This document shows positions 1 to 7,123 of a stretch of DNA of 64,000 nt, in pieces. The number at the start of each line of letters is the position of its first letter. Position 1 is the stretch's first letter. Both the position numbers and the translations under genes were made by a program. Under the pieces are notes generated by a model that had not been told where the DNA came from, searched no databases, and saw only the letters and a list, made by a program, of their open reading frames with translations. The DNA is from Segatella copri (GTDB lineage Bacteria; Bacteroidota; Bacteroidia; Bacteroidales; Bacteroidaceae), in NCBI RefSeq assembly GCF_019249795.2, contig NZ_CP156891.1, forward strand, positions 2,392,501 to 2,456,500, in the 5' to 3' direction.

Positions 1-1
1 G

Positions 2-727
2 AAGAAATATGACCTGGTTTCCCAGCAATGTAAGGCGGCTCAGGAGTATAATCCCGAAGAAATGGTGTTCTATTACTTCGGTGGAATGGCGTATTATCAG
101 AAAGATAAGGAAGACGAGGCGCTCCGTGAGTTCCGTCTCGGATTGGCGCAGGTGAATGCACAGTCGCCGGCTAACCTGGTTTCTGACCTCTATGCCGTAA
201 CCGGCGATATCCTTCATAAGAAAGGTGAAGAGCAGGAAGCCTTTGCGGCTTACGACTCCTGCCTGCAATGGAAAGATGATAACGTGATGGCGCTGAACAA
301 CTATGCCTACTATCTGAGCGAGAAGGGCGTTGACCTGCATAAGGCTGAGTCGATGAGCTACAAGACCATCAAGGCAGAGCCGAACAACGGTACTTATCTG
401 GATACCTATGCTTGGATTCTCTTTATGGAAGAACGCTATGCTGATGCCAAGACCTATATAGATCAGGCACTCAAAAACCGCGATTCCACCGCAGATAACA
501 GTACGGTTCTGGAACATGCCGGCGATATCTATTATATGAACGGTATGGCCGATGAATCCGTAGATTTCTGGAAGAAAGCCTATACCGGCGAGAACCAGAC
601 TGAGGTGTTGGCATGGAAGATTAAGAACAGACAATATATTACCGAAGAAGAACTGAAGAAGCGTAATGCGCCAAAGCAGAAACCTGCCGCTACGAAAAAG
701 TCAGTTAGAAAAGGTAAGAAGAAATAA
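2..727 (+). CDS. TPR-repeat protein, 3' part (5' end outside window)
   Basis: The reading frame is open from the first bases, so this is the C-terminal 241 codons of a longer protein. The visible part contains several degenerate tetratricopeptide units (patterns such as ALNNYAYYLSEKG and TYAWILFMEERYADAKTYIDQAL), which normally form a helical protein-binding scaffold. The tail is strongly basic (KQKPAATKKSVRKGKKK). It stands 25 bp before a DUF4292 lipoprotein gene and an EnvC-like gene on the same strand. TPR protein, DUF4292 and an M23-like protein recur together in Bacteroidetes, so an envelope role is likely. Its partner protein is unknown. Confidence 0.85.
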   Translation, partial: KKYDLVSQQCKAAQEYNPEEMVFYYFGGMAYYQKDKEDEALREFRLGLAQVNAQSPANLVSDLYAVTGDILHKKGEEQEAFAAYDSCLQWKDDNVMALNNYAYYLSEKGVDLHKAESMSYKTIKAEPNNGTYLDTYAWILFMEERYADAKTYIDQALKNRDSTADNSTVLEHAGDIYYMNGMADESVDFWKKAYTGENQTEVLAWKIKNRQYITEEELKKRNAPKQKPAATKKSVRKGKKK

Positions 728-752
728 ACGGAAAGTAGAAAAATCAGGAAAG

Positions 753-1679
753 ATGAAATATATAATGAAGAAGAATAAGATGATGCTGCTTGCCGCAGCC
801 TGCAGCATCCTGCTCCTCGGTTCTTGCGGAACCAGCAAGAATGTACAGGGCTCTGGCTCCACATCAGCCAGTCATCAGAAAGAGAATGCCACCAAGGGTT
901 CTGACTCTCGTCAGAGTGAGACGCTCAAGAAGTTGGCTTTCGTACAGAAGGTTTCAGACAATCAGGTGTATACCAAGAATATTGTAGGCAACATGTCGTT
1001 TACTCTCCAGGCTGGTGATAAGGATATTACCGTGCCGGGCAAACTGAGCATGCGTAAGGATGAAATCATCCGCATCCAGCTCTTTATTCCTATCTTAGGT
1101 ACAGAGGTGGGCCGTCTGGAGTTTACTCCCGACCATGTACTTATCATCGACCGTCTGCACAAGGAATATATCAAGGCAGATTATACCCAGGTAGACTTCC
1201 TCAAGAAGCAGGGCATCTCCTTCTATTCTCTGCAGGCTCTCTTCTGGAACCAGCTGCTCCTGCCGGGCGAAAGGACCGTGAAGGAATCAGACCTGAAGAA
1301 GTTTGATGCCAGACTGGATGTGGCAGGAGATGCTGTGCCGGTAAGTTACAGGAACGGCAATATGACCTATGCCTGGACAGCCAACCGCACTACCGGCCGT
1401 ATCACAGCAGCAGATGTTGTCTATAAGAGTACGCAGAACGGCACCTCCAATCTCCACGTCGACTACGGCAACTTCAAGAGTGTAGGCGTCAAGATGTTCC
1501 CTGCCTCCCTGAATCTGTCGATGACCACTACTGCTACCAGGAAAAAGCAGGAGGCTAAAATCAATCTGGAATTGAATCAGGTGAAGACCGACAGCAAATG
1601 GAGCACTCAGACCGAGATTTCGGGCAAATACAAGCAGATTTCTCCAACTGATGTGCTCAGCAAGATATTGAGTATGTAA
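753..1679 (+). CDS. DUF4292-type lipoprotein
   Basis: A 308-residue protein. I chose the ATG at 753 because it follows AGGAAAG and gives a lipoprotein signal: a Lys-rich start, a hydrophobic stretch and the lipobox LLGSC with Cys near residue 25. An in-frame upstream ATG at 666 would add 29 basic residues that overlap the previous gene, so I reject it. The mature part has the look of a beta-rich outer-membrane lipoprotein of the DUF4292 family, distantly LolB/LppX-like (for example ELTPDHVLIIDRLHKEY-type strands and a late KQISPTDVLSKIL end). Its biochemical role is not known; carrying lipid or lipoprotein is a family-level guess. It lies between the TPR gene and the EnvC-like gene in one operon. 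Confidence 0.8.
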   Translation: MKYIMKKNKMMLLAAACSILLLGSCGTSKNVQGSGSTSASHQKENATKGSDSRQSETLKKLAFVQKVSDNQVYTKNIVGNMSFTLQAGDKDITVPGKLSMRKDEIIRIQLFIPILGTEVGRLEFTPDHVLIIDRLHKEYIKADYTQVDFLKKQGISFYSLQALFWNQLLLPGERTVKESDLKKFDARLDVAGDAVPVSYRNGNMTYAWTANRTTGRITAADVVYKSTQNGTSNLHVDYGNFKSVGVKMFPASLNLSMTTTATRKKQEAKINLELNQVKTDSKWSTQTEISGKYKQISPTDVLSKILSM

Positions 1680-1729
1680 ATACTCATCAAGAGTTTGAAA
1701 TTATAGAACATGGGTTTTTAATATAAGAA

Positions 1730-3511
1730 ATGAAGCGAATCTTATTATTCATCATGGCAATCACCTTCTCGCTCGCACCTTTTGCGCAGAACCATACTGC
1801 CCAGAAGAAGCCGGTGAGGAAGACTGCCGTAACTGCGAAAAAGAAGGCTGCTACTCCTGCCAGAAAGAAGAACAGCAGAAGGCATGTGTCCAAAAAAACA
1901 TCCAAATCAGCTGCGTCAACCAGAGCAGAACGCAAGGCGGCAACCTATAGTAATGCCTCTATCCGAGGTTTGCAGGGACAGCGCGCTTCTATCCGGAAGA
2001 AGATCAGAGAACAGGAGCAGGCTTTGCAGAGAAATAAGGCGGATGTGAAGAAACGTCTTGAAGACCTGATGGCGCTGAACGGAGAAATAGACCAGCGTCA
2101 GAAGAAGATTGACGGTATCCAGAAGGATATCCATCATATTGACGGCAATATCGGCATTCTGCAGGCACAGTTGAAAACGCTTCAGCAACAGTTGCAGGAT
2201 CGCAAGAACAAGTATATCCGTTCCATGCGCTATATGAGCCGTCATCATACGGTTCAGGACAAGCTGATGTTCATCTTCAGTGCCAAGAATCTGACACAGA
2301 TGTATCGCCGCCTTTCCTTCATCCGCCAGTATTCTTCCTATCAGAAGGTGCAGGGCGAGGCTGTAAAGGCTAAGCAGAAGCAGGTGAACGAGAAGCACCA
2401 GCAGTTGCAGCATGTAAAGGGACATAAGAACACCTTATTATATAAGGGTAAGCAGGAGAAGACGGCATTGGAAGGTAAGCAGACCCAGCAGCAGGAAATG
2501 GTGCAGGGACTGCAGAAACAGCAGAAGACCATTCAGGCTGTGATTGCCGACCAGCGTCAGAAAGATGCGGCAATCAATGCACAGATTGACCGTCTGATTG
2601 CTCGGGAAGTTGCCAAGGCGAGAGCCCGTGCTGCTGCCGAGGCTAAGCGAAAGGCTGCTGCCGCTGCTGCCGCCAAGAAGCGTGCCGAGGAACTGGCTCG
2701 CAAGAAAGCTGCTGCCGAGGCTGCTGCCAGGGAGAATGCCCGTCGTATAGCCGAAGCCAAGGCGCGTGAGGCTGCTGCCGAAGCTGCCCGCAGAAAGGCT
2801 GCCGAAGAAGCAAGACTGGCTGCCGAGGCTGCAAGAAAGGCTCAGGAGGAGGCTGCTGCCCAGGCTGAGGCTAAGGCGAAGGCAAAAGCGCAGGCTAGGG
2901 CGCGTGCTGCTGCCGAGGCTGCCAAGCGTGCCGCCGCCGAACAGGCTGCCCGTGAGGCTGCTGCCGAACAGGCTGCAAGAAAGGCGGAGGCTGAAAGACG
3001 GGCTGCCGAGTTGAAGGCGAAGATGGATGCGGAACGCAGTACCCGTGAGATTACCGCTGCCAGGAAGGAGGCACAGGAGGCTTCTACCTTGAGTTCGGTA
3101 GACCGCATGCTGAGCGGTGGATTCGAGGCTAACCGTGGCCGATTGCCGATGCCTATCAGCGGCAGTTACCGTGTGGTGAGTCATTTCGGTCAGTATCATG
3201 TAGAAGGTTTGAAGGGTGTAACGCTCGACAATAAGGGTATCAATATCCAGGGCAAGCCGGGTTGTGTGGCTCGCAGCATCTACGATGGTGAGGTGAGTGC
3301 CGTCTTCGGTTATGGTGGCATGTGGAACGTGCTGGTCCGTCATGGTGCCTACATCTCTGTTTACTGTAATCTGAAATCGGTCAGCGTTCATAAAGGTCAG
3401 AAGGTAAGTACCCGTCAGGCTTTGGGTAGTGTTGGCTCTGATAACATCCTCCAGTTCCAGCTTCGCAAGGAGACTGCCAAACTCAATCCGGAGGCTTGGC
3501 TGAGCAGATAA
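1730..3511 (+). CDS. EnvC-like murein hydrolase activator (M23/LytM family, degenerate)
   Basis: A 593-residue secreted protein. A signal peptide (residues 1 to about 20, ending PFAQ) precedes a Lys/Ala-rich basic stretch, a long coiled coil (about 70-285) typical of EnvC, and an unusually long Ala/Arg/Glu-rich helical segment (about 290-455). A LytM domain (about 472-593) ends the protein. EnvC proteins activate cell-wall amidases during septum splitting. The expected zinc-binding HxxxD is replaced by TLDNKGIN and the closing HxH by LQFQL, so the domain should not be a peptidase itself. That matches activator-type LytM domains such as EnvC. It is the last gene of the TPR-DUF4292 operon. The Ala-rich segment is repetitive in DNA (many gctgctgcc triplets) and may vary in length between strains. 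Confidence 0.85.
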   Translation: MKRILLFIMAITFSLAPFAQNHTAQKKPVRKTAVTAKKKAATPARKKNSRRHVSKKTSKSAASTRAERKAATYSNASIRGLQGQRASIRKKIREQEQALQRNKADVKKRLEDLMALNGEIDQRQKKIDGIQKDIHHIDGNIGILQAQLKTLQQQLQDRKNKYIRSMRYMSRHHTVQDKLMFIFSAKNLTQMYRRLSFIRQYSSYQKVQGEAVKAKQKQVNEKHQQLQHVKGHKNTLLYKGKQEKTALEGKQTQQQEMVQGLQKQQKTIQAVIADQRQKDAAINAQIDRLIAREVAKARARAAAEAKRKAAAAAAAKKRAEELARKKAAAEAAARENARRIAEAKAREAAAEAARRKAAEEARLAAEAARKAQEEAAAQAEAKAKAKAQARARAAAEAAKRAAAEQAAREAAAEQAARKAEAERRAAELKAKMDAERSTREITAARKEAQEASTLSSVDRMLSGGFEANRGRLPMPISGSYRVVSHFGQYHVEGLKGVTLDNKGINIQGKPGCVARSIYDGEVSAVFGYGGMWNVLVRHGAYISVYCNLKSVSVHKGQKVSTRQALGSVGSDNILQFQLRKETAKLNPEAWLSR

Positions 3512-3559
3512 TGTATGAATGAGCCGATAATGTATGAATGAGCCGATAATGTATGAATA
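3507..3559 (+). repeat. 19-bp tandem repeat, 2.8 copies
   Basis: The unit GATAATGTATGAATGAGCC occurs twice exactly and a third time truncated. The first copy contains the stop codon of the EnvC-like gene. No coding or regulatory role is visible. Confidence 0.9.
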
Positions 3560-3577
3560 GTTGCCCCACACGCCCTG

Positions 3578-3634
3578 AAAGGGCAGAAGCTCCTAGCCCA
3601 GGGCAGCGCCCTGGGCTAGGAGCTTTTGCCCTTT
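3578..3634. repeat. REP-like palindrome
   Basis: A nearly perfect inverted repeat. AAAGGGC, then AAGCTCCTAGCCCAGGGC, an AGC loop, the exact complement of that arm, and GCCCTTT. A 20-bp inner stem and a 7-bp outer stem are separated by a 2-nt mismatch. It is much more GC-rich than its surroundings. A half copy in opposite orientation, including the flanking CACACGCC word, lies at about 5999-6022. This is typical of dispersed REP/BIME-type intergenic elements. It could also act as a terminator for the upstream operon, though no long T tract follows. Confidence 0.75.
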
Positions 3635-3713
3635 ACCTTTCCCTTCGGCCGGTGACCGTTGGTTCAGGGCATCTTGCTGCCATTATCTGGACTTATGACA
3701 CACCCTTTTTTCT

Positions 3714-3938
3714 TTATGCCCCCGGCTCGCCCAGGTATTCGAAGATGGTGAATACCTGGCGGGGAGGGAAATACTGGCTATGCTCCTGGTAGCCTAAGCG
3801 CTGCAGCTCGTTCCAGAGGGGCTCACAACGCTTAATCCATCCCATGATATGACGGCGCGCTGTTGCCCCGTCGGTTGTGTCGGGAAAGTAGAGCAGACCC
3901 AGCTCGGTCTTGCTGTACATACGTTGGGGATAATTCAT
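3714..3938 (-). CDS. DUF4248-type small protein
   Basis: A 74-residue protein starting MNYPQRMYSKTELGLLYFP and ending FTIFEYLGEPGA. These features, together with the central WIKRCEPLW, match the Bacteroidales DUF4248 family as I know it. Family members are usually found with plasmid- or phage-like genes (primase/VirE, HU-like, amidase) and their function is unknown. Here it follows the Rep gene by 14 bp on the same strand, so the two probably form one transcript. No signal peptide is seen, so it should be cytoplasmic; an Arg/Lys-rich helical segment could bind DNA, which is inference. Confidence 0.75.
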   Translation of the reverse strand: MNYPQRMYSKTELGLLYFPDTTDGATARRHIMGWIKRCEPLWNELQRLGYQEHSQYFPPRQVFTIFEYLGEPGA

Positions 3939-3952
3939 AAGCTTTATATTTT

Positions 3953-5074
3953 TTACAATCCTTCTACACCATGATCCTTAAAGAAACCTATCATCGCTGT
4001 GGTCATATAGCCACCCATGTTCATCTTCTTGTTCGAACGCCTGCAGTTGGCTATGTAATAATCCTTTCGCATGAAGAAGTCCTCCAGGTCGCCAATCATA
4101 TCTAACCTGAGATAGCCGCTCAGCTGGTCAGCCTTCTTCTCGCTCACATCATAATTGTATTGCAGCCGGAGTTTCAGTTTGCTCCGCTGTCCTCTCAGTT
4201 CGCTGCTCACTTCTGCACCCTCCGCAGTTTCGCCAGAAGTGCGACGGTCGTGCAGGGTAAAGGTGATGTGTTCGGGCAGGTGATGCTTCTCTTTTTTACC
4301 CTCCTCCAGAAAGAAAGGCTTATAGGTAAGATACTGGTCGATGATGTGGTTCTGGTAAAGGCGCTTGAGGTCTTTGCAGGCAAAAGTCAGACATTTGTTG
4401 TCCAGTGCCGACCAGGTCTTGTAGTAATCTTCCCTGCCATGCATCAGTTGCTGGATATGCGCCGTTTTGCAGATGGTGAATCCCTTTGCACCCCAGCAAT
4501 TCATGATGATATATAACTTGATGCTCGATGCGCTGCGGCATTGGTTGATGGCATTGAGGTCGATACGGCTGACTCCCTTGTCGAAACTGTAGAAAAACCG
4601 TATCACGTTGTTGTCGAAGCGGAATTTTACCATCCAGTTCTTGTGCCGGTCTTGGTATATCTCACTCTTAAACAGGCATGCAAATTTCCGGTATAATGTC
4701 TGTTTTTCCAGCTTAAACGGCAGCAGGATGGGCTGGGATTCTATACGCTTGATGGCATCGCGCAATTGCGGATAATGATGAGCACCATAAGGAAACTCCG
4801 ACAGTTTCATGATGACATCGGTGTGGTCTGCAGCTCTCTGTTCTGCGGTGAAGCCATTAAAAGTCTGTGAAGTTACCTGATAAGGGATAACATAGCCCAA
4901 GATGGCTTTCTGGGCATGCTTGATAATCTGCAGAACGATTTTGAGTTCTAGCACAGAATAGTTCTGGTAAGACAATCCCTGTACGCCAAGGATGGCTATC
5001 AGTTGTTTCTCTTGTTGGTTTGTCTGAGGGAAGGCCTGCTGCCCGCCCGGATGCTGTTGATTAAATTGTTCCAT
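3953..5074 (-). CDS. RepB/Rep_3-like replication initiator protein (chromosomal)
   Basis: A 373-residue protein. After a Gln-rich N-terminus (about residues 1-22), the segment YSVLELKIVLQIIKHAQKAI and the following region resemble the first winged helix of Rep_3-type plasmid initiators common in Bacteroidetes. A second half with KLYIIMNCWGAKGFTI, YYKTWSALDNKCL and DLKRLYQNHIID is compatible with the second winged helix. Such proteins bind iterons and open a plasmid origin. Here it sits in the chromosome without partition or mobilisation genes, so it is probably domesticated or a remnant of an integrated element. It has a long (about 350 nt) upstream leader and shares an operon with DUF4248. 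Family assignment rests on motif feel and not on alignment, hence moderate confidence. Confidence 0.6.
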   Translation of the reverse strand: MEQFNQQHPGGQQAFPQTNQQEKQLIAILGVQGLSYQNYSVLELKIVLQIIKHAQKAILGYVIPYQVTSQTFNGFTAEQRAADHTDVIMKLSEFPYGAHHYPQLRDAIKRIESQPILLPFKLEKQTLYRKFACLFKSEIYQDRHKNWMVKFRFDNNVIRFFYSFDKGVSRIDLNAINQCRSASSIKLYIIMNCWGAKGFTICKTAHIQQLMHGREDYYKTWSALDNKCLTFACKDLKRLYQNHIIDQYLTYKPFFLEEGKKEKHHLPEHITFTLHDRRTSGETAEGAEVSSELRGQRSKLKLRLQYNYDVSEKKADQLSGYLRLDMIGDLEDFFMRKDYYIANCRRSNKKMNMGGYMTTAMIGFFKDHGVEGL

Positions 5075-5428
5075 TGTAGGTTTCTTTTAAAATTGTTAAT
5101 GGCCTACCGATTGGGGCAAGTCTTGTTGTTGTTTATTGAAAACCGGCATGGAATTGGAGTAAGGAAAACATAACAAGATAAAAATTCTCAATCCGTGATG
5201 GAAGGAGTTTCAGCCTTTTCTCTTGCTGTCAAACTTATGTCCTTACTCTGCATCCATGCCGATAAATTTTCATCAAATTTATCAGGCATAGAATGCCCTG
5301 TAAGGATTACAGTTTGATCACTCACCTTTTGGGGCTGAATCCTACTCAATGAGCTATGTTCTAATCCTTAACCGAAAGCATTTCCCGGTGTCCTTCATCG
5401 GGAGGAGAATCGCATTCTCCGCGCTTTC
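5075..5428 (-). promoter_or_regulatory. Long structured 5' leader of the rep operon (candidate RNA element)
   Basis: About 350 bases without a convincing gene between a strong minus-strand promoter (5435-5465) and the rep start. The transcript could form several stems. ATGCCGATAAATTT at 5256-5269 pairs with 5275-5289 (one bulge). CTGTAA-GGA-TTACAG lies at 5298-5312. A long-range pairing joins GGCATGGA..GAGTAAGGA at 5145-5164 with its complement at about 5240-5260, which competes with the 5256 stem. These alternatives could control rep expression, or the segment could be the origin region with iteron-like inverted repeats. I do not recognise a known riboswitch class. Confidence 0.45.
5374..5428 (-). 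ncRNA. Three-way-junction RNA fold at the 5' end of the rep leader
   Basis: On the minus strand the first predicted transcribed bases form GAAAGC (5428-5423), which closes with GCTTTC (5379-5374). Inside are two hairpins. GGAGAAT pairs with ATTCTCC around a 3-nt GCG loop (5420-5404), and TCCCG pairs with CGGGA around an 11-nt loop (5403-5383). All 18 pairs are perfect. The fold begins where transcription from the 5435-5465 promoter should start. It could be a small RNA of its own or the aptamer-like start of the leader. Confidence 0.45.
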
Positions 5429-5434
5429 ATGTTG

Positions 5435-5465
5435 CAAAAGTAATATTTATTTCAGACTTATGCAA
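5435..5465 (-). promoter_or_regulatory. Promoter of the rep/DUF4248 operon
   Basis: Reading the minus strand, TTG (5465-5463), 20 nt, then TACTTTTG (5442-5435) match the Bacteroidetes housekeeping promoter exactly. The start site expected 6-7 nt downstream is about 5428, at the base of the predicted three-way junction. Confidence 0.65.
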
Positions 5466-5640
5466 ATTTTTGAAGAGAAAAAATGCATTTTAAAAGCTGA
5501 TTTGTTGAAAAAAAAATCTTTTTCCTCCCGTATTACGTATAGTGTAAAAGATGTAAATGTATATATATAATATACTTGGTATAGTATAGGGAAGAAAAAA
5601 CTGTACCTAACTGTCTGATATTCAGTAATATATATTTAAG

Positions 5641-5753
5641 ATTCTCCCTGGTAGTCATTCGGGCATATCAGAAAACTCATGATTGTCTCTGATGGTACCT
5701 GTTATTGTCCCTGATGGTACCCTCAGAAAGGCTAATTCTCCCTGGTAGTCATT
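5641..5753. repeat. Short direct repeats in intergenic DNA
   Basis: ATTCTCCCTGGTAGTCATT occurs exactly at 5641-5659 and 5735-5753. Between them, TTGTCYCTGATGGTACC occurs twice, 22 bp apart (5682 and 5704 onward). The 22-bp step is the same as in the neighbouring array. No gene is seen here. Confidence 0.8.
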
Positions 5754-5775
5754 GAGCACTCAAATGAGGTAAACA

Positions 5776-5970
5776 AACGATGTACTTCCGTTTACCAACT
5801 GATGTGGCTGAACTGGGTTAAGGATATGGCTGCGTTGGGTTAAGGATTCGACTGAACTGGGTTACGCAGACGGCTGTACTCGCTGATTGAGCCACTTGAG
5901 TAGTCTGATTGAGCCACTTGAATAAGCTGACTGAACCACTTGAATAATCTGCAGCATACGCTTGCGTGCA
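5776..5970. repeat. 22-bp tandem array, locus 1
   Basis: A head segment (TGTACTTCCGTTTACC) is followed by about four 22-bp units with the core GGCTGNNNTGGGTTAAGG (5802-5889). Then come about four 22-bp units with the core CTGATTGAGCCACTTGA (5883-5970, decaying at the end). The same head, the same two unit types and the same order recur at 33.8 kb. The period is not a multiple of three and both strands have stops, so this is not coding. Units abut directly with no unique spacers, so it is not a CRISPR. Confidence 0.85.
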
Positions 5971-5998
5971 AAAGTATGCATTCAAGTTTCGCAAGTAA

Positions 5999-6022
5999 GC
6001 TCCTAGCCCAGGGCGTGTGGGT
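5999..6022. repeat. REP-like half element
   Basis: AAGCTCCTAGCCCAGGGC followed by GTGTGGG matches one arm of the palindrome at 3578-3634 joined to the complement of its CCCACACG flank. It is therefore an inverted, truncated copy. The rep/DUF4248 segment lies between the two copies. Confidence 0.75.
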
Positions 6023-6140
6023 AATTTCAACCGTACAGGTCGAAAAGTTTTAGAAAAAGTTATCAGATAGTATTGGGGATAGCAAAATCTTTACTTTTTT
6101 ACCTTTTTACTTTTTTACCTTTAAAAATCCTAGAAAACTC

Positions 6141-6171
6141 TTGCAGATATGAAAATAAAACCGTAACTTTG
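6141..6171 (+). promoter_or_regulatory. Promoter of the Rpn-family gene
   Basis: TTG at 6141-6143, 20 nt, then TAACTTTG at 6164-6171, an exact Bacteroidetes-type promoter 22 bp before the start codon at 6193. Confidence 0.7.
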
Positions 6172-6192
6172 CGCTATAGAATTTTAAAACAG

Positions 6193-7107
6193 ATGGTTAT
6201 GAAGTACTTAGATCCTAAGGCAGACCTTACGTTCAAGAAGATATTCGGCAATCATCCTAAAAGACTGATCAGCCTTCTGAACGCCCTCCTGCCACTCAGC
6301 GACGAGGAGCAGATACGCAAAATCAAGTATCTGCCTACAGAACTTGTGCCTCAGCTCGAAGGGGGCAAGAACACCATAGTGGATGTACTCTGCACCGATG
6401 TCAGAGGCAGGAAGTTCTGCGTGGAAATGCAGATGGAATGGTCCGACGCTTTCCAGCAGCGCGTACTGTTCAATGCATCCAAACTCTATGTGAGTCAGGC
6501 AAAAAAGGGAGGAAAATACAGCGAACTGCAACCAGTGTATTCTCTCAACCTGATAAATGATATCTTTGCGCATGATACTCCAGATTTCATCCACAACTAC
6601 CGCATCGTGCACGATAAGGACAGCAATAAGATCATCGAAGGCTTGCATTTTACCTTCATTGAACTCCCTAAGTTCACTCCACATTCCATTGCCGATAAGC
6701 GCATGATGGTCTTGTGGCTCCGTTTCCTGACAGAAATAAATTCCAATACGAAGGATATTCCTGCCGACCTGCTCAATGACCCAGAGATTGGAAAAGCCGT
6801 AGAAGATCTTGAAGTTTCCGGTTTTACTGATGCCGAACTCAGAGCCTATGATAAATTCTGGGATTCGGTAAGTGTTGAAAGAACCCTTCTGGATGACAGA
6901 TACCAGAAAGGAATGGAAGAAGGTATGGAAAAAGGCATGGAGAAAGGCATGGAGAAAGGTAGAGCTGAAGGCATAGAAGAAGGCATGAACCAGCGAAGCC
7001 TTGAAATTGCCAGGAAGATGCTGGCAAAGGGTATGGATGAAGCGTCTATCATGGATATGACGGGGCTGACGGCAGAGGAGATAAAGCTGCTGAAAGTGGA
7101 GATGTAG
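6193..7107 (+). CDS. Rpn-family recombination-promoting nuclease / PD-(D/E)XK transposase-like protein
   Basis: A 304-residue protein. The start at 6193 (a second ATG is at 6199) is fixed by the promoter just upstream; longer in-frame starts would precede it. The N-terminus YLDPKADLTFKKIFGNHPKRL is the hallmark of this family. The nuclease core IVDVLCTD..G.KFCVEMQM carries the Asp and the E-x-Q active-site residues. Known relatives (E. coli RpnA) cut DNA and promote RecA-independent recombination. Near residues 236-262 is a low-complexity KGMEKGMEKG tract encoded by 12-bp tandem repeats, a common feature of the Bacteroidetes members and a likely site of length variation. The last part forms a short helical bundle (LAKGMDEASIMDMTGLTAEEI). 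It is a single-gene unit convergent with the M20 gene. Confidence 0.85.
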   Translation: MVMKYLDPKADLTFKKIFGNHPKRLISLLNALLPLSDEEQIRKIKYLPTELVPQLEGGKNTIVDVLCTDVRGRKFCVEMQMEWSDAFQQRVLFNASKLYVSQAKKGGKYSELQPVYSLNLINDIFAHDTPDFIHNYRIVHDKDSNKIIEGLHFTFIELPKFTPHSIADKRMMVLWLRFLTEINSNTKDIPADLLNDPEIGKAVEDLEVSGFTDAELRAYDKFWDSVSVERTLLDDRYQKGMEEGMEKGMEKGMEKGRAEGIEEGMNQRSLEIARKMLAKGMDEASIMDMTGLTAEEIKLLKVEM

Positions 7108-7123
7108 ATTACGAATGTCTCTT

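Noticed and set aside
2438..3571. Long open frame on the minus strand opposite the EnvC-like gene
   Set aside because: It is the antisense shadow of the Ala-rich repetitive codons; low-complexity Ser/Leu/Gly translation, no start context or family match.
3553..3792. 79-codon open frame on the plus strand after the EnvC-like gene
   Set aside because: It runs through the REP-like palindrome and overlaps the DUF4248 gene; the translation has no recognisable features.
5349..5570. 73-codon open frame in the rep upstream region
   Set aside because: It overlaps the minus-strand promoter and three-way-junction fold, with no family features; probably chance.
5818..6030. 70-codon minus-strand frame over the 22-bp array
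   Set aside because: The repeat period is not a multiple of three, so the frame does not give a repeated peptide; spurious.
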